From positions 1 to 33,280 of the forward strand of contig CAKOLG010000014.1 of assembly GCA_934096175.1 (NCBI GenBank): a stretch of 33,280 bases of DNA. The letters are read 5' to 3'. Made by a program: the position numbers and the translations under genes. Position 1 is the first letter of the stretch, and every line of letters starts with the position of its first letter. The notes below the pieces were generated by a model that searched no databases, was not told the DNA's origin, and worked only from the letters and a program-made list of their open reading frames with translations. Source of the DNA: an uncultured Bacilli bacterium. GTDB taxonomy: Bacteria > Bacillota_I > Bacilli_A > RF39 > UBA660. Shown here one piece after another: positions 24,468 to 33,202 of the stretch.

Positions 24468-27400
24468 TCATATTTTTTTACTTGGATTATAAGAATTTGT
24501 TTGAATTTTTTTTATTATTTCATCGACATCAAGGTTTTGTTCAATATCGCTTTTTATTAATTCTTGGATTTCTTTAGGTTGTTTGTAATAATACAAAACA
24601 ATTATTCTTTTTTTGTTTAATAAATTTTGACTTTCTGGTGAATCAGTAATAGTATTTATTGCTAATTTGTTTTGTAAAGCAGTTAAAGCTTTTATTTTTG
24701 TTTCAAAATCATAAATATTTTTTGTTTGAAGGAAATGTGGCACATTTCTTTCAATTAACTTATAATATTCTACTTTCAAAACATATATAAATTTAGTAAT
24801 TATTTGATTTTTTTGATCAAGGGGGATGTCTACTGAACTAATAAAGTCAAATATTCTTTGATATAAATTATTAAATTTATAACTATTAAAGTATTTGTAA
24901 TATTCTCTATCATCATTAAGATGGTTTATACAAGCAATTGTATTATTCATAAAATTTACAATTAGTTCTTCCAAAGCATTTAAATCTAAAGTTTCTTGGA
25001 AGTAAGCTAATAAATCTTGACATTTTTTAGTTTCGCTTTTAGCGTATTTTAACCTATCGACTATAATTATTGGAATATTTTGATCTACGGCAGCAGCTAT
25101 AGTTTCTTCATAAATAACATTTTGGTTACTGAAGTTTTCTAAGTTATTTATATCATCAACAAAATAAACTACGTAATTAGGTTTTCTTTTAAAAGTTTCA
25201 CCTTTTTTATTAAGACGTCTTTCTAGTACTAGTTCGTTATGAGTATGTCTTGTATAATTTATTAATTCTTTAGGTGGATAAAATGCATATGGCTTGTTTG
25301 TTGCTGTGGCAAATTTAGCAATTGATTCGTCACTATATAAATCATAATTTCCAACACAAAGTAAGGCACTTTCTTCGTATTCGCTAAAGCCATAGACTGG
25401 ATGTCTAACTCTAGCATTGGCTATTTGGTTGTTACTAATATAGCTAGTACATATTCCATGGTGAGCTATTTTAGGTCTTTCCCAATCGTCTTTAAAATTT
25501 TCAGGACGAATCCAATCTCGATAAGCACCAAGATTATGAATTTGTAAATTAAAGTCACCATCTAAAATATAAAATTGTGGTTTTTGGCCTTTATATTCAG
25601 CGCGCATTATCATGTCATAAGCGTCTTTATTAGATTTATATAATTCATTGTTTTCGTCAAGTTTGTGTTTAGGATTTAATTGATAAAGAGTATCGTTAAA
25701 CATTTTTGCGTATTCTTTTCTAATTGATGATTCTAAAGAAATGGTTGTATAAAAATCTGTTTTTAATCTACTTGATGTTAAATATAAAAATTCTAATTCT
25801 TCTAATGATGTTGAGCTATAAATATCATAAATTCCTTCAAGTATTAGATAAATACTATGACTTAATTGACTTTTTTCAAGCATTTTCATATTATGACAAT
25901 AGCGTTCGCAAATAAACTTGGCTTTTTCTAAACTAAGTCCATATTTTTTTTGTAATAAACTTTCTTTTAATTCTTCTACAGAAATAGTATTATTTTTTAT
26001 TTTATTATCTATTTGTGCAAAGTAAGCATTTATAATATTTTGATAGTTTTGATCTGATAATTCAGTGATACTTGAAATATTATAAATATTTTTAGGAGAT
26101 TGTAAAACAGCAATTAAATTTTTAAGTTGATCTTGAGTTAAAGTTGCATAATCTATACTTTGAATTAGTGTAGAATATTGTTTAATATTTTCTAATACGT
26201 AAAAGATTATTGCTGTTGTATCATATCTTTCATTATTAATTAGGTTTAATAAAGAAGAAATTAATTTAATTTCATTATCACTTAAATTTAATAATTTTAT
26301 TTGAATATCTTTATATACAGCAAATTTTTCAAGATATTCAATATTTATTGTCGAATATCTTTTACTAAGTAATTTAGGAATTAAAGTATTAAAAATTTCA
26401 TCATTTTTTTGATACAAATAATTTATTTTATTTTTTAGTTCATTTAAAGTTAGACCTAATTGTTCGGCATATTTCTGCATGATATTTTCATTATCTAGTA
26501 ATTGCTTATTTAATAAAAATGACGTTGCAATATCAAAACGATTGTTTTTGAGATACTTATTTAATAAATATTCATTATTTTCTAATGAATCAGGAACAAA
26601 AGAAATATAATTGCCTTCGATATAATCCATTAATTCATTTCCATATTTTTCAATAACTTCTTTTGTAAAAATATTGGCATTAAATTGAACAGCTAGGTCA
26701 TATCTTTTTTGTTGCATACAATATTTAAATAAATTTTTACTTGGTTGTAAATTTTGAGGAATGGTATTGTTAAGAGCTTGTAATAATTTTAAACCATATT
26801 CATTAATAATTGATGTAGTAAAAAATTGATAATTGAATTGAATAATTATATCAAAGCGTTTTTGTTCAAATAAATAGTTTAAAAAAGCTTGGTTATTTTT
26901 TAAATTAAAAGGAATATTTGGGCCTATATTTTCTAATATTTTTGCCCCGTATTTACTGATAACTTTAACAGTTAGTAAACTGTTATCAAAAGATGATAGT
27001 AGATTATAATATTCATGTTTTAAACAGTAATTAAACAAGTAAATATTTTTTTCTAAAGAAAAAGGTATTTGTTCGTTTATTCCTTTAATTAATAAATCAC
27101 CATAATTGTTAACTATTTCTTCAGTCAGTAATTCGTTAGAAAATTGATGCAATAAATTATACATTTCATGTTCTAAACAATATTTAAATAATACTTTATT
27201 GTTTGCTAGTTTGTATGGAACATTATCACAGATTAAAAATAATATTTCATCTATGTTATTTTCAATAACGTCATCCGTTAATAACGATCTATCAAAAGCG
27301 AATACCAAATTAAAGTTTTTGGTTGATAAGAAATATGAAAACAATTTTTTATTAGAACTTAAATGATGAGGAATCGAACCATTACTTTTAAGAGTACTAA

Positions 27401-28976
27401 TTATTTTGTCTTTGTATTGTTCAATAATTTCATCAGTTAAAACGGTTGTGTCAAATTGTGTTACAAGAGTATATTTATCATGTTGTAAGCAATAGTCTAG
27501 TAACGCTTGACTCTTGGCTAAATTACTAGGTAATTCATTATATAATTGTTTAAATATGTAATCACTATATTTATTTATAATGTCGGGAGTTAAAAATTTA
27601 CCATTAAATTGAGTTAATAAATCATATCTGCCTTGAGCCATAATGTAGTTAAAAAATAATTCGTTATTTTCTAATTGCAGTGGAATTTTATTACCGATTT
27701 GATCAGCAATTTTGGCAATATTATTTCTTAGTATTTCTTCGGTAAATAAGGTGGTTTTAAATTGAATAACTAAATCAAAACGTTCTTTTTTTAAACAGTA
27801 GTCAAACAATACTTTATTGCTAAGCTGGCATACATCTAACCTGTTTGGTAATGCTAATAAGATTTGTTCGCCATATTCATTCATAAACTCAGGAGTAAAA
27901 AGAGAAAAGTCAAATTCACTTAGTAAATCAAAGCGTTTATTTAAACAACAAAGGTCAAATAAATATTTATTTTTGCACCAATTATAAGGTACAGTGAAGT
28001 CTAAAACATCTAGTAAGATAGAGCCATAATTTTCAACCAATTCTTTTGTAATAAGTTCACCTTTAAATTCTTTTAATAAATCAAAACGCTTTTTGTTTAG
28101 TACTAGTTGAAATATTTTTACATTTCTACTTAAATTTAATGGTAAACGGTCGCCTAAACCATCTAAAATTGAGTTACCATATTGGTCAATAATTTCTTCT
28201 GTAAAAGCATCTTCATTAAATTGTGAAATAACTTCATAATTATTGTGGCTTAGAAAATAAGTTAAAAGTGCAGAACTGGAAGCTAAGTTATATGGAACAT
28301 TTTGCAGTAATGGCAATAAATTATTTTCATATTTTGCAATTATTTCTTTAGTTAGTAAAGATTGATTAAATTGAATTACTAGATCATATTTTTCTAACAT
28401 TAACAATTCATTAAATAAAGATTGACTAGTTTTAAGATTATATGGTAACTTATTACCTATTGTTTTAATAATTTCATTACCATGTTGGGCAATAACTTCT
28501 TCAGTAATAACTTTTGCATTAAATTGTAAGACTAAATCATAGCGATTTTGCTCTAGACAATATTCAAGAAAGTATGGATTAAAAGATAAGGACATCGGGA
28601 GATCTTCGCCAATCAAATTAATAAAAATTTCTTTTTTAGCAGTAATTATTTCTTTTGGAATAGAAATTAAAAAGTATGGGATTAAATTGTCTAAATTATT
28701 AGCAATACAGTAATTAAATAGTTTTTGATTTAATTTTATATTAGGAAAAGGAATTACTATAGGATTATGTAATAATTCCTGACCTTCTCCATTTAAATAT
28801 GCAATAATTTTATTTTTATATTCATTAAATATTTCATCTGTAAAAGCTTCTTCATTAAATTGAACAACTAAATCATAACGATTATTTAGAAGACATTTTT
28901 TTAATAGTTCAGAGTTGTTTTGCTCTTCTTCGGGAATTTCTTTTTGAATTGTATTATATAATGCATCAGTGTTCAA
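24468..28976 (-). CDS. Giant repeat protein with unrecognised C-terminal domain
   Basis: 1502 residues, no signal peptide. Residues 21 to about 845 are 16 tandem units of roughly 51 residues with consensus NxxLFxYCLxxxRYDLVxQF followed by NxxLLTEEIIxxYG and then ILxxLGxxIPxNL, two to three helices per unit, likely a curved solenoid for binding. After a helical link comes a region (about 1130-1310) with FYILDGDF, HNLGAYRDW, IAHHGICTSYI, ARVRHPVYGFSEYE, ALLCVGNYD, NYTRHTHNELVLERR, YVVYFVDDIN and PIIIVDR. It is rich in conserved-looking His, Asp and Glu, as in an enzyme. The tail is helical. I cannot name the family. Preceded by AAGGAGGTG; first 15 bases after the 609-residue gene. Likely a cytosolic sensor or effector. 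Confidence 0.75.
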   Translation of the reverse strand: MNTDALYNTIQKEIPEEEQNNSELLKKCLLNNRYDLVVQFNEEAFTDEIFNEYKNKIIAYLNGEGQELLHNPIVIPFPNIKLNQKLFNYCIANNLDNLIPYFLISIPKEIITAKKEIFINLIGEDLPMSLSFNPYFLEYCLEQNRYDLVLQFNAKVITEEVIAQHGNEIIKTIGNKLPYNLKTSQSLFNELLMLEKYDLVIQFNQSLLTKEIIAKYENNLLPLLQNVPYNLASSSALLTYFLSHNNYEVISQFNEDAFTEEIIDQYGNSILDGLGDRLPLNLSRNVKIFQLVLNKKRFDLLKEFKGELITKELVENYGSILLDVLDFTVPYNWCKNKYLFDLCCLNKRFDLLSEFDFSLFTPEFMNEYGEQILLALPNRLDVCQLSNKVLFDYCLKKERFDLVIQFKTTLFTEEILRNNIAKIADQIGNKIPLQLENNELFFNYIMAQGRYDLLTQFNGKFLTPDIINKYSDYIFKQLYNELPSNLAKSQALLDYCLQHDKYTLVTQFDTTVLTDEIIEQYKDKIISTLKSNGSIPHHLSSNKKLFSYFLSTKNFNLVFAFDRSLLTDDVIENNIDEILFLICDNVPYKLANNKVLFKYCLEHEMYNLLHQFSNELLTEEIVNNYGDLLIKGINEQIPFSLEKNIYLFNYCLKHEYYNLLSSFDNSLLTVKVISKYGAKILENIGPNIPFNLKNNQAFLNYLFEQKRFDIIIQFNYQFFTTSIINEYGLKLLQALNNTIPQNLQPSKNLFKYCMQQKRYDLAVQFNANIFTKEVIEKYGNELMDYIEGNYISFVPDSLENNEYLLNKYLKNNRFDIATSFLLNKQLLDNENIMQKYAEQLGLTLNELKNKINYLYQKNDEIFNTLIPKLLSKRYSTINIEYLEKFAVYKDIQIKLLNLSDNEIKLISSLLNLINNERYDTTAIIFYVLENIKQYSTLIQSIDYATLTQDQLKNLIAVLQSPKNIYNISSITELSDQNYQNIINAYFAQIDNKIKNNTISVEELKESLLQKKYGLSLEKAKFICERYCHNMKMLEKSQLSHSIYLILEGIYDIYSSTSLEELEFLYLTSSRLKTDFYTTISLESSIRKEYAKMFNDTLYQLNPKHKLDENNELYKSNKDAYDMIMRAEYKGQKPQFYILDGDFNLQIHNLGAYRDWIRPENFKDDWERPKIAHHGICTSYISNNQIANARVRHPVYGFSEYEESALLCVGNYDLYSDESIAKFATATNKPYAFYPPKELINYTRHTHNELVLERRLNKKGETFKRKPNYVVYFVDDINNLENFSNQNVIYEETIAAAVDQNIPIIIVDRLKYAKSETKKCQDLLAYFQETLDLNALEELIVNFMNNTIACINHLNDDREYYKYFNSYKFNNLYQRIFDFISSVDIPLDQKNQIITKFIYVLKVEYYKLIERNVPHFLQTKNIYDFETKIKALTALQNKLAINTITDSPESQNLLNKKRIIVLYYYKQPKEIQELIKSDIEQNLDVDEIIKKIQTNSYNPSKKI
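26442..28916 (-). repeat. About 16 tandem 51-residue repeats
   Basis: Coding repeats inside the 1502-residue protein. Most units are 50-51 residues (150-153 bp). The first is 62, two others are 53 and 55, and the last is partial. Protein consensus is strong but DNA is diverged between units, so this is an old array and not a recent expansion. Confidence 0.88.
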
Positions 28977-28991
28977 GGTATCACCTCCTTT

Positions 28992-30821
28992 TTAAGTCAT
29001 ATTTGGTAATGCAATATTGGTTTTAGCATTTTTATCTTTAGAATAAGTAATATTAATTAAATATAATATAGTTTTTTTAAATTCGATAATTAACTTACTA
29101 GTATAGTTTTCTTCTACCATATAAAGATTTAATGTATTTAAAATATTTGGAATATTTTTATTGATTATATCTTTAATTATAGAAAATTTTGTTTTATTAT
29201 ACAAATAGTTTAATGGATTTTTATCTTCTTTTCGCGTTATATTTTTTAATAACATAAAATTTTTTAATATTATTAATTCTTTTGGGTCAATATTTTGATT
29301 TATTACTATTTTAGCAATGACGCGATAATATGATACTTCTAATACACTGTTTAAAAATTCAGTATATGATAAATCATAAGTGGGATTTAAAGCAATTGAA
29401 TAGTATGATTTTTTCATTTTACTAGCTAGTTGGAATGGTTCACCAAAAGACAGAGTCAATTTTTTATCAATTTTGTTTAAAATAGTTAATTTGCTTGATA
29501 AGTCTTTGGTTGAAGCATAAATAATCGTGCGATGTTTTGAAGTTGGTTCGTAGGCAAAAAATTGTAAATCATAGTTTAAATTTTTTATAATACACTCTTT
29601 TATATATTCATTTAAAAAAGTATATGTAGATTTTATATTTGGAGTATTTATATAAATAGAATAATCTTTTTGGCAAGGTGCTGTTTTAAATAAATTATAT
29701 TCTGTGTAACCTATCTCATCAGTATAGTTAGTAGCTGATATTAAAATTTTAAGAAAAGTTTTAATATGAGGTGGGAGATTAATATCTTGATGCTTTTTTA
29801 AACATATTATGGCTTCTTGTAAAGTTGATATTGAAATATTTTTTAGATAATTTTGATCATTATGGTCTAACAAGTCTTGATATAAGGGATTTAAATCATC
29901 GTTGGCATAGTTAGTTATTTTATCTAAATAAATAAAAATAATTCTATTTATTAATTCTGTTTGTTCTAATGTAAAATCATATTCTTCATTTATAAATTGA
30001 CTATCTTTAGTATCTGGGGTAGATATTTCACTAGGATTAAAGGTTCCATTGTTATATCTTTGAAATAAAAGACATTTTAGTAATTGGAAATTATCTAATG
30101 GGTCATTATATGTTTTTAAAGAGAATGTTTCTTGATTATTTTTAATATTTTCTTTTAGTTGTTTACGTAAATTAATGTTATAAATTTTTGATAAATTTAA
30201 TAAAATAGTTAAATAATTTATTTTTTCTTCATTAGTTAAAATTTCTTTTTTATTAATATAATCATTTAATATTTTAAAAAAGTTTTCTTTATTTATGTTA
30301 TAGCCTAATTTGGATACTGAAGTTTGTAAGTTTTCTAAAAATATTTTTACTTTTTCTTCAAGTTCTGTAAAGTTTATTTTGTTTATAATAGCTTCTTTTT
30401 TTATATTTTCATAGTTTTCTAAAGAAAGGTTTTCAATATAATAAAGACAGAGGTCTTGAGTAATTTTATCTTTGCTAGTAGGTTTGTAGTATGTAACATA
30501 TTTTTCTAATTCTTCACGTAAATTTATATCATATAAGTTTGAAAGATTAACAAGTAATTTAAGATATAATTTTTTTTCTTCGTTGGAAAGTGTATCTTTT
30601 ATAGCAATGTAATTTTCTAAAAGATTAAAAAATGATTCAAAGTCGATATTATAGCCAAAGGTTTGGGCTTGTTTAGTTAAGTTTTTTAAATAATTTTTAG
30701 CTTTTTTTAATAATTTATTAAAATTTAAATTTTGTTGCTTACAGATTTTTTTTAATTTTTGTAGTTCATTTGTATTATTTTCAATAAGGAAGTGACACAT
30801 TTTACTTAATACATAATCCAT
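28992..30821 (-). CDS. 609-residue protein with internal duplication
   Basis: 609 residues, no signal peptide. Residues 8-108 and 125-226 are two copies of a helical unit of about 100 residues, sharing the run FGYNIDFESFF.../LGYNINKENFF, a TLSNEEKKLYLKLLVNLSNLYDINLR-type segment and its partner. The C-terminal half (about 385-510) has KDYSIYINTP, FLNEYIKECIIKNLNYDL, RTIIYASTKDLSSKLTILNKI and GEPFQLA, which resembles the layout of HopA1-type effector domains; I hold this only weakly. It is the first gene of the four-gene unit, with AAGGTGAT upstream and a TATAAT 5-10 bases before it, directly after the proS terminator. Confidence 0.6.
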   Translation of the reverse strand: MDYVLSKMCHFLIENNTNELQKLKKICKQQNLNFNKLLKKAKNYLKNLTKQAQTFGYNIDFESFFNLLENYIAIKDTLSNEEKKLYLKLLVNLSNLYDINLREELEKYVTYYKPTSKDKITQDLCLYYIENLSLENYENIKKEAIINKINFTELEEKVKIFLENLQTSVSKLGYNINKENFFKILNDYINKKEILTNEEKINYLTILLNLSKIYNINLRKQLKENIKNNQETFSLKTYNDPLDNFQLLKCLLFQRYNNGTFNPSEISTPDTKDSQFINEEYDFTLEQTELINRIIFIYLDKITNYANDDLNPLYQDLLDHNDQNYLKNISISTLQEAIICLKKHQDINLPPHIKTFLKILISATNYTDEIGYTEYNLFKTAPCQKDYSIYINTPNIKSTYTFLNEYIKECIIKNLNYDLQFFAYEPTSKHRTIIYASTKDLSSKLTILNKIDKKLTLSFGEPFQLASKMKKSYYSIALNPTYDLSYTEFLNSVLEVSYYRVIAKIVINQNIDPKELIILKNFMLLKNITRKEDKNPLNYLYNKTKFSIIKDIINKNIPNILNTLNLYMVEENYTSKLIIEFKKTILYLINITYSKDKNAKTNIALPNMT

Positions 30822-30842
30822 ATTATCACCTTATTATAAGTA

Positions 30843-30876
30843 TAACAAAAAAGATAACTTATTTTAAGTTATCTTT
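30843..30876 (-). terminator. Terminator of proS
   Basis: Perfect 11-bp stem AAAGATAACTT/AAGTTATCTTT (30850-30860 with 30866-30876) with the TAA stop at its base, then T6 on the minus strand. The four-gene unit starts 21 bases further, so its promoter must be squeezed into this gap or it depends on read-through. Confidence 0.9.
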
Positions 30877-32562
30877 AACAAATTTCGTAATTTTTTCAAT
30901 AATATTGTCTAATGAAACATCTTCTTGTAAACCAGTTTTGCGTTCTTTAAATTCAACAATATTTTCAGATATTTTTTTGCCAATGGTAATTCGTAGTGGT
31001 ATACCAATTAAATCCATGTCTTTGAATTTAACACCTGGTCGTTCATCTCGATTGTCAAATAAGACTTCTATCCCACATTTAGTTAACTCTTCATAAATTT
31101 TATTAGCGACGGCAGATTGAGTTTCTGATTTCATATCTATTTGAACTAAGGCAACTTGGTAAGGAGCAACATTCATTGGTAAAATCATTCCTGCTTCATC
31201 GTTATTTTGTTCAATAATACTAGCTAAAATTCGACCAATACCTATACCATAACAACCCATAGTAACAATTTGTTCTTGATTGTTTTCATCTAAGAAAGTT
31301 AAGCCAAGTTTTTGAGCATATTTTGTTCCTAGTTTAAATAAATTACCAACTTCTATACCTTTTTTAAAATATAGTTTTCCACCACAACAAGGACATATAT
31401 CTCCTTCAACGACGTTTACAATATCTGCTACAATAGTATTTTCATTGATAAAATCTTCAGGGTTGACGTTAATGTAATGGTATCCTTCTTTATTAGCTCC
31501 ACAGCAAAAATTTGTCATATTTAAGACTTCGCGGTCGATTATAATTTTAGCATTTAAGTCTATTGGGCCAGTGTATCCAGGAACCGCATTTGATGTAGCG
31601 ATTAATTCATCGTTTGCAAAATTTACTTCTTTAGCATTTAGAAGTTTACATAATTTGGTGTCATTTAATTCTCTATCACCACGAATAAAACAAACTACTA
31701 ATTCTTCATTTACATTCATTAAAAGAGCTTTTAAAGATTTTTTAGGAGTTAAATTTAAAAATTTGCATACTTCTTCAATAGTTTTTTGATGTGGAGTTTG
31801 GACAAGATTCATTGTTGAAGCTTTAGGTTCTTTTTCTGGTGAAGAGATGCATTCGGTAATCTCAATATTAGAAGAAAAATCACATTTATCACATAATACA
31901 ACAGTATCTTCACCAATCTCAGTAAGTGCTTGATATTCTTCTGATAATGATCCACCCATTGCTCCAGTGTCGGCTTTAACTATTTTATAGTTTAAACCGA
32001 TTCTATCATAAATTTTATTGTAAGCTTTTTTCATATTTTGATAAGATTTTTCTAGATTTTCTTCGTCGCGGTCAAAGGAGTATGCATCTTTCATAATAAA
32101 TTCACGGACGCGTATTAATCCATAACGAGGACGTGTTTCATCTCTAAATTTATCTGCTTGTTGATAGATTGTAAAGTGTAAATCTTTATAGCTTTTAACC
32201 ATAGCTTTAGCTGCAATTGTAAAGAGTTCTTCGTGTGTTGGACCAAGCACATAAGGTTTTTCGTAGCGGTCTTTTAAGTTAAACATATCTTTACCAAATG
32301 CTTCTACTCTACCACATGTTTCGTAAACTTCACTAGGTATAAGAGATGGCATTAGTAACTCCTGTGCACCTGCATTATCCATTTCTTCTTTGACTATTTT
32401 TCTTATTTTATCTAAAGTACGAAGCCCTAAAGGCAGATACATATAGATTCCAGAACCAACTTTTTTTATCATTCCACTACGAACTAATAAATTACCGCTT
32501 ACACTTTCTTCATCTTTGGCATTTTCTCTTAATGTATAAAAGTAACTATTATTTAATTTCAT
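30859..32562 (-). CDS. proS: Prolyl-tRNA synthetase
   Basis: 567 residues, the usual length of the bacterial type with the editing insertion. Class II motifs: motif 1 in LLMPSLIPSEVYETCGR, motif 2 in FRDETRPRYGLIRVREFIMKDAYSF, and motif 3 in MGCYGIGIGRILASIIEQ. The middle (around 220-380) is the INS/YbaK-like editing domain, and ICPCCGG is a Cys pair near it. The C-terminal anticodon-binding domain ends at the stop. The frame is open to 32616, but that extra part is the T-box terminator. ATG 32562 has GAGGGA upstream and is chosen. It charges tRNA-Pro and is controlled by the T-box just upstream. Confidence 0.97.
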   Translation of the reverse strand: MKLNNSYFYTLRENAKDEESVSGNLLVRSGMIKKVGSGIYMYLPLGLRTLDKIRKIVKEEMDNAGAQELLMPSLIPSEVYETCGRVEAFGKDMFNLKDRYEKPYVLGPTHEELFTIAAKAMVKSYKDLHFTIYQQADKFRDETRPRYGLIRVREFIMKDAYSFDRDEENLEKSYQNMKKAYNKIYDRIGLNYKIVKADTGAMGGSLSEEYQALTEIGEDTVVLCDKCDFSSNIEITECISSPEKEPKASTMNLVQTPHQKTIEEVCKFLNLTPKKSLKALLMNVNEELVVCFIRGDRELNDTKLCKLLNAKEVNFANDELIATSNAVPGYTGPIDLNAKIIIDREVLNMTNFCCGANKEGYHYINVNPEDFINENTIVADIVNVVEGDICPCCGGKLYFKKGIEVGNLFKLGTKYAQKLGLTFLDENNQEQIVTMGCYGIGIGRILASIIEQNNDEAGMILPMNVAPYQVALVQIDMKSETQSAVANKIYEELTKCGIEVLFDNRDERPGVKFKDMDLIGIPLRITIGKKISENIVEFKERKTGLQEDVSLDNIIEKITKFVKDNLK

Positions 32563-32775
32563 TTTATCCCTCTTTCTAAAAAAAGGATGGTACCTAAAGG
32601 AGTGCACTATGTGCACGGTACCATCCTTAATATACTTTTTATGATAACGGAAAATATCCGGAAGTATTTTTGATACTTCTCTCGTGGGTAGGAATAATTT
32701 ACTATTAATATCTAGTTTACACTATCCTAGATTCACTATAATTAAGGGAGTAAATATTATGTCCCAGTCAACAAT
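32563..32775 (-). promoter_or_regulatory. T-box riboswitch of proS (specifier CCU)
   Basis: Leader about 210 bases. Stem I base is formed by GGG with CCC and by TTTACT with AGTAAA. In its 3' strand the specifier CCU, a proline codon, lies at 32690-32692 and is followed by A, as usual. A stem III hairpin (AAGTAT/ATACTT) follows. The T-box is GGATGGTACCGTGCA (UGGU pairs with the ACCA end of uncharged tRNA). Terminator: 12-bp stem 32583-32594 with 32617-32628 and T7. Uncharged tRNA-Pro would switch to the antiterminator and turn on proS. Confidence 0.92.
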
Positions 32776-32781
32776 AACTGT

Positions 32782-32810
32782 AATATAATCGATAACGACC
32801 ATTTTGTCAA
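32782..32810 (-). promoter_or_regulatory. Promoter of proS/T-box transcript
   Basis: Minus-strand -35 TTGACA (32805-32810), 17-base spacer, -10 TATATT (32782-32787). It lies 4 bases after the DUF4176 gene stop, so the T-box starts a new transcript near 32775. Confidence 0.8.
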
Positions 32811-32813
32811 TTA

Positions 32814-33140
32814 TTAATTTTGATCTGTGTTTGTTTGATTGTTATTTGGAATTGGGTTTTCTGCTAATAATTGTGCTAATTTTTGTTTAAAACTTATCTC
32901 TTCAGCATCAATTAAACCTAGATGATCAACTCTGACAATTTGGTTATGATCAAATAAAAGTATTTGATCTGATGATAATGCACCTTCTGGGAATAAAACA
33001 CCTGAGTAATCATATACTTTGTCTTTATTATTAGCATCCATTGTACAGAAGCCATTGATCATTATTCTTTTTGTGCCATTTTGGAGTAAAACTACAGTTC
33101 CTAAAGGAAGATATTTTTCTCTTATTGATTGTTCGTTCAT
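32814..33140 (-). CDS. DUF4176 protein
   Basis: 108 residues. KYLPLGTVVLLQNGTKRIMINGF, YDYSGVLFPEG, ILLFDHNQIVRVDHLGLIDAEEISF matches the DUF4176 family, small proteins often found beside type VII (ESX) secretion genes in Bacillota. The C-terminal 15 residues are Asn- and Thr-rich. No ESX gene is visible in this window. Start supported by AGAGGAAT. Confidence 0.85.
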   Translation of the reverse strand: MNEQSIREKYLPLGTVVLLQNGTKRIMINGFCTMDANNKDKVYDYSGVLFPEGALSSDQILLFDHNQIVRVDHLGLIDAEEISFKQKLAQLLAENPIPNNNQTNTDQN

Positions 33141-33175
33141 ATTAATATTCCTCTACTTTCATACGTTTATTATAC

Positions 33176-33202
33176 AAAAAAAAGATTGCAAACGCAATCT
33201 TT
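33176..33202 (-). terminator. Terminator of a gene beyond the right edge
   Basis: Perfect 9-bp stem AAAGATTGC/GCAATCTTT (33181-33189 with 33194-33202) followed on the minus strand by T8. It must end a leftward transcript that enters from beyond base 33280. A second hairpin (33208-33217 with 33224-33233, one wobble) lies just upstream of it. I cannot say whether 33234-33280 is coding. Confidence 0.8.

Noticed and set aside
32563..32616. N-terminal extension of prolyl-tRNA synthetase
   Set aside because: The 18 extra codons translate the T-box terminator stem; ATG 32562 has a proper ribosome site.
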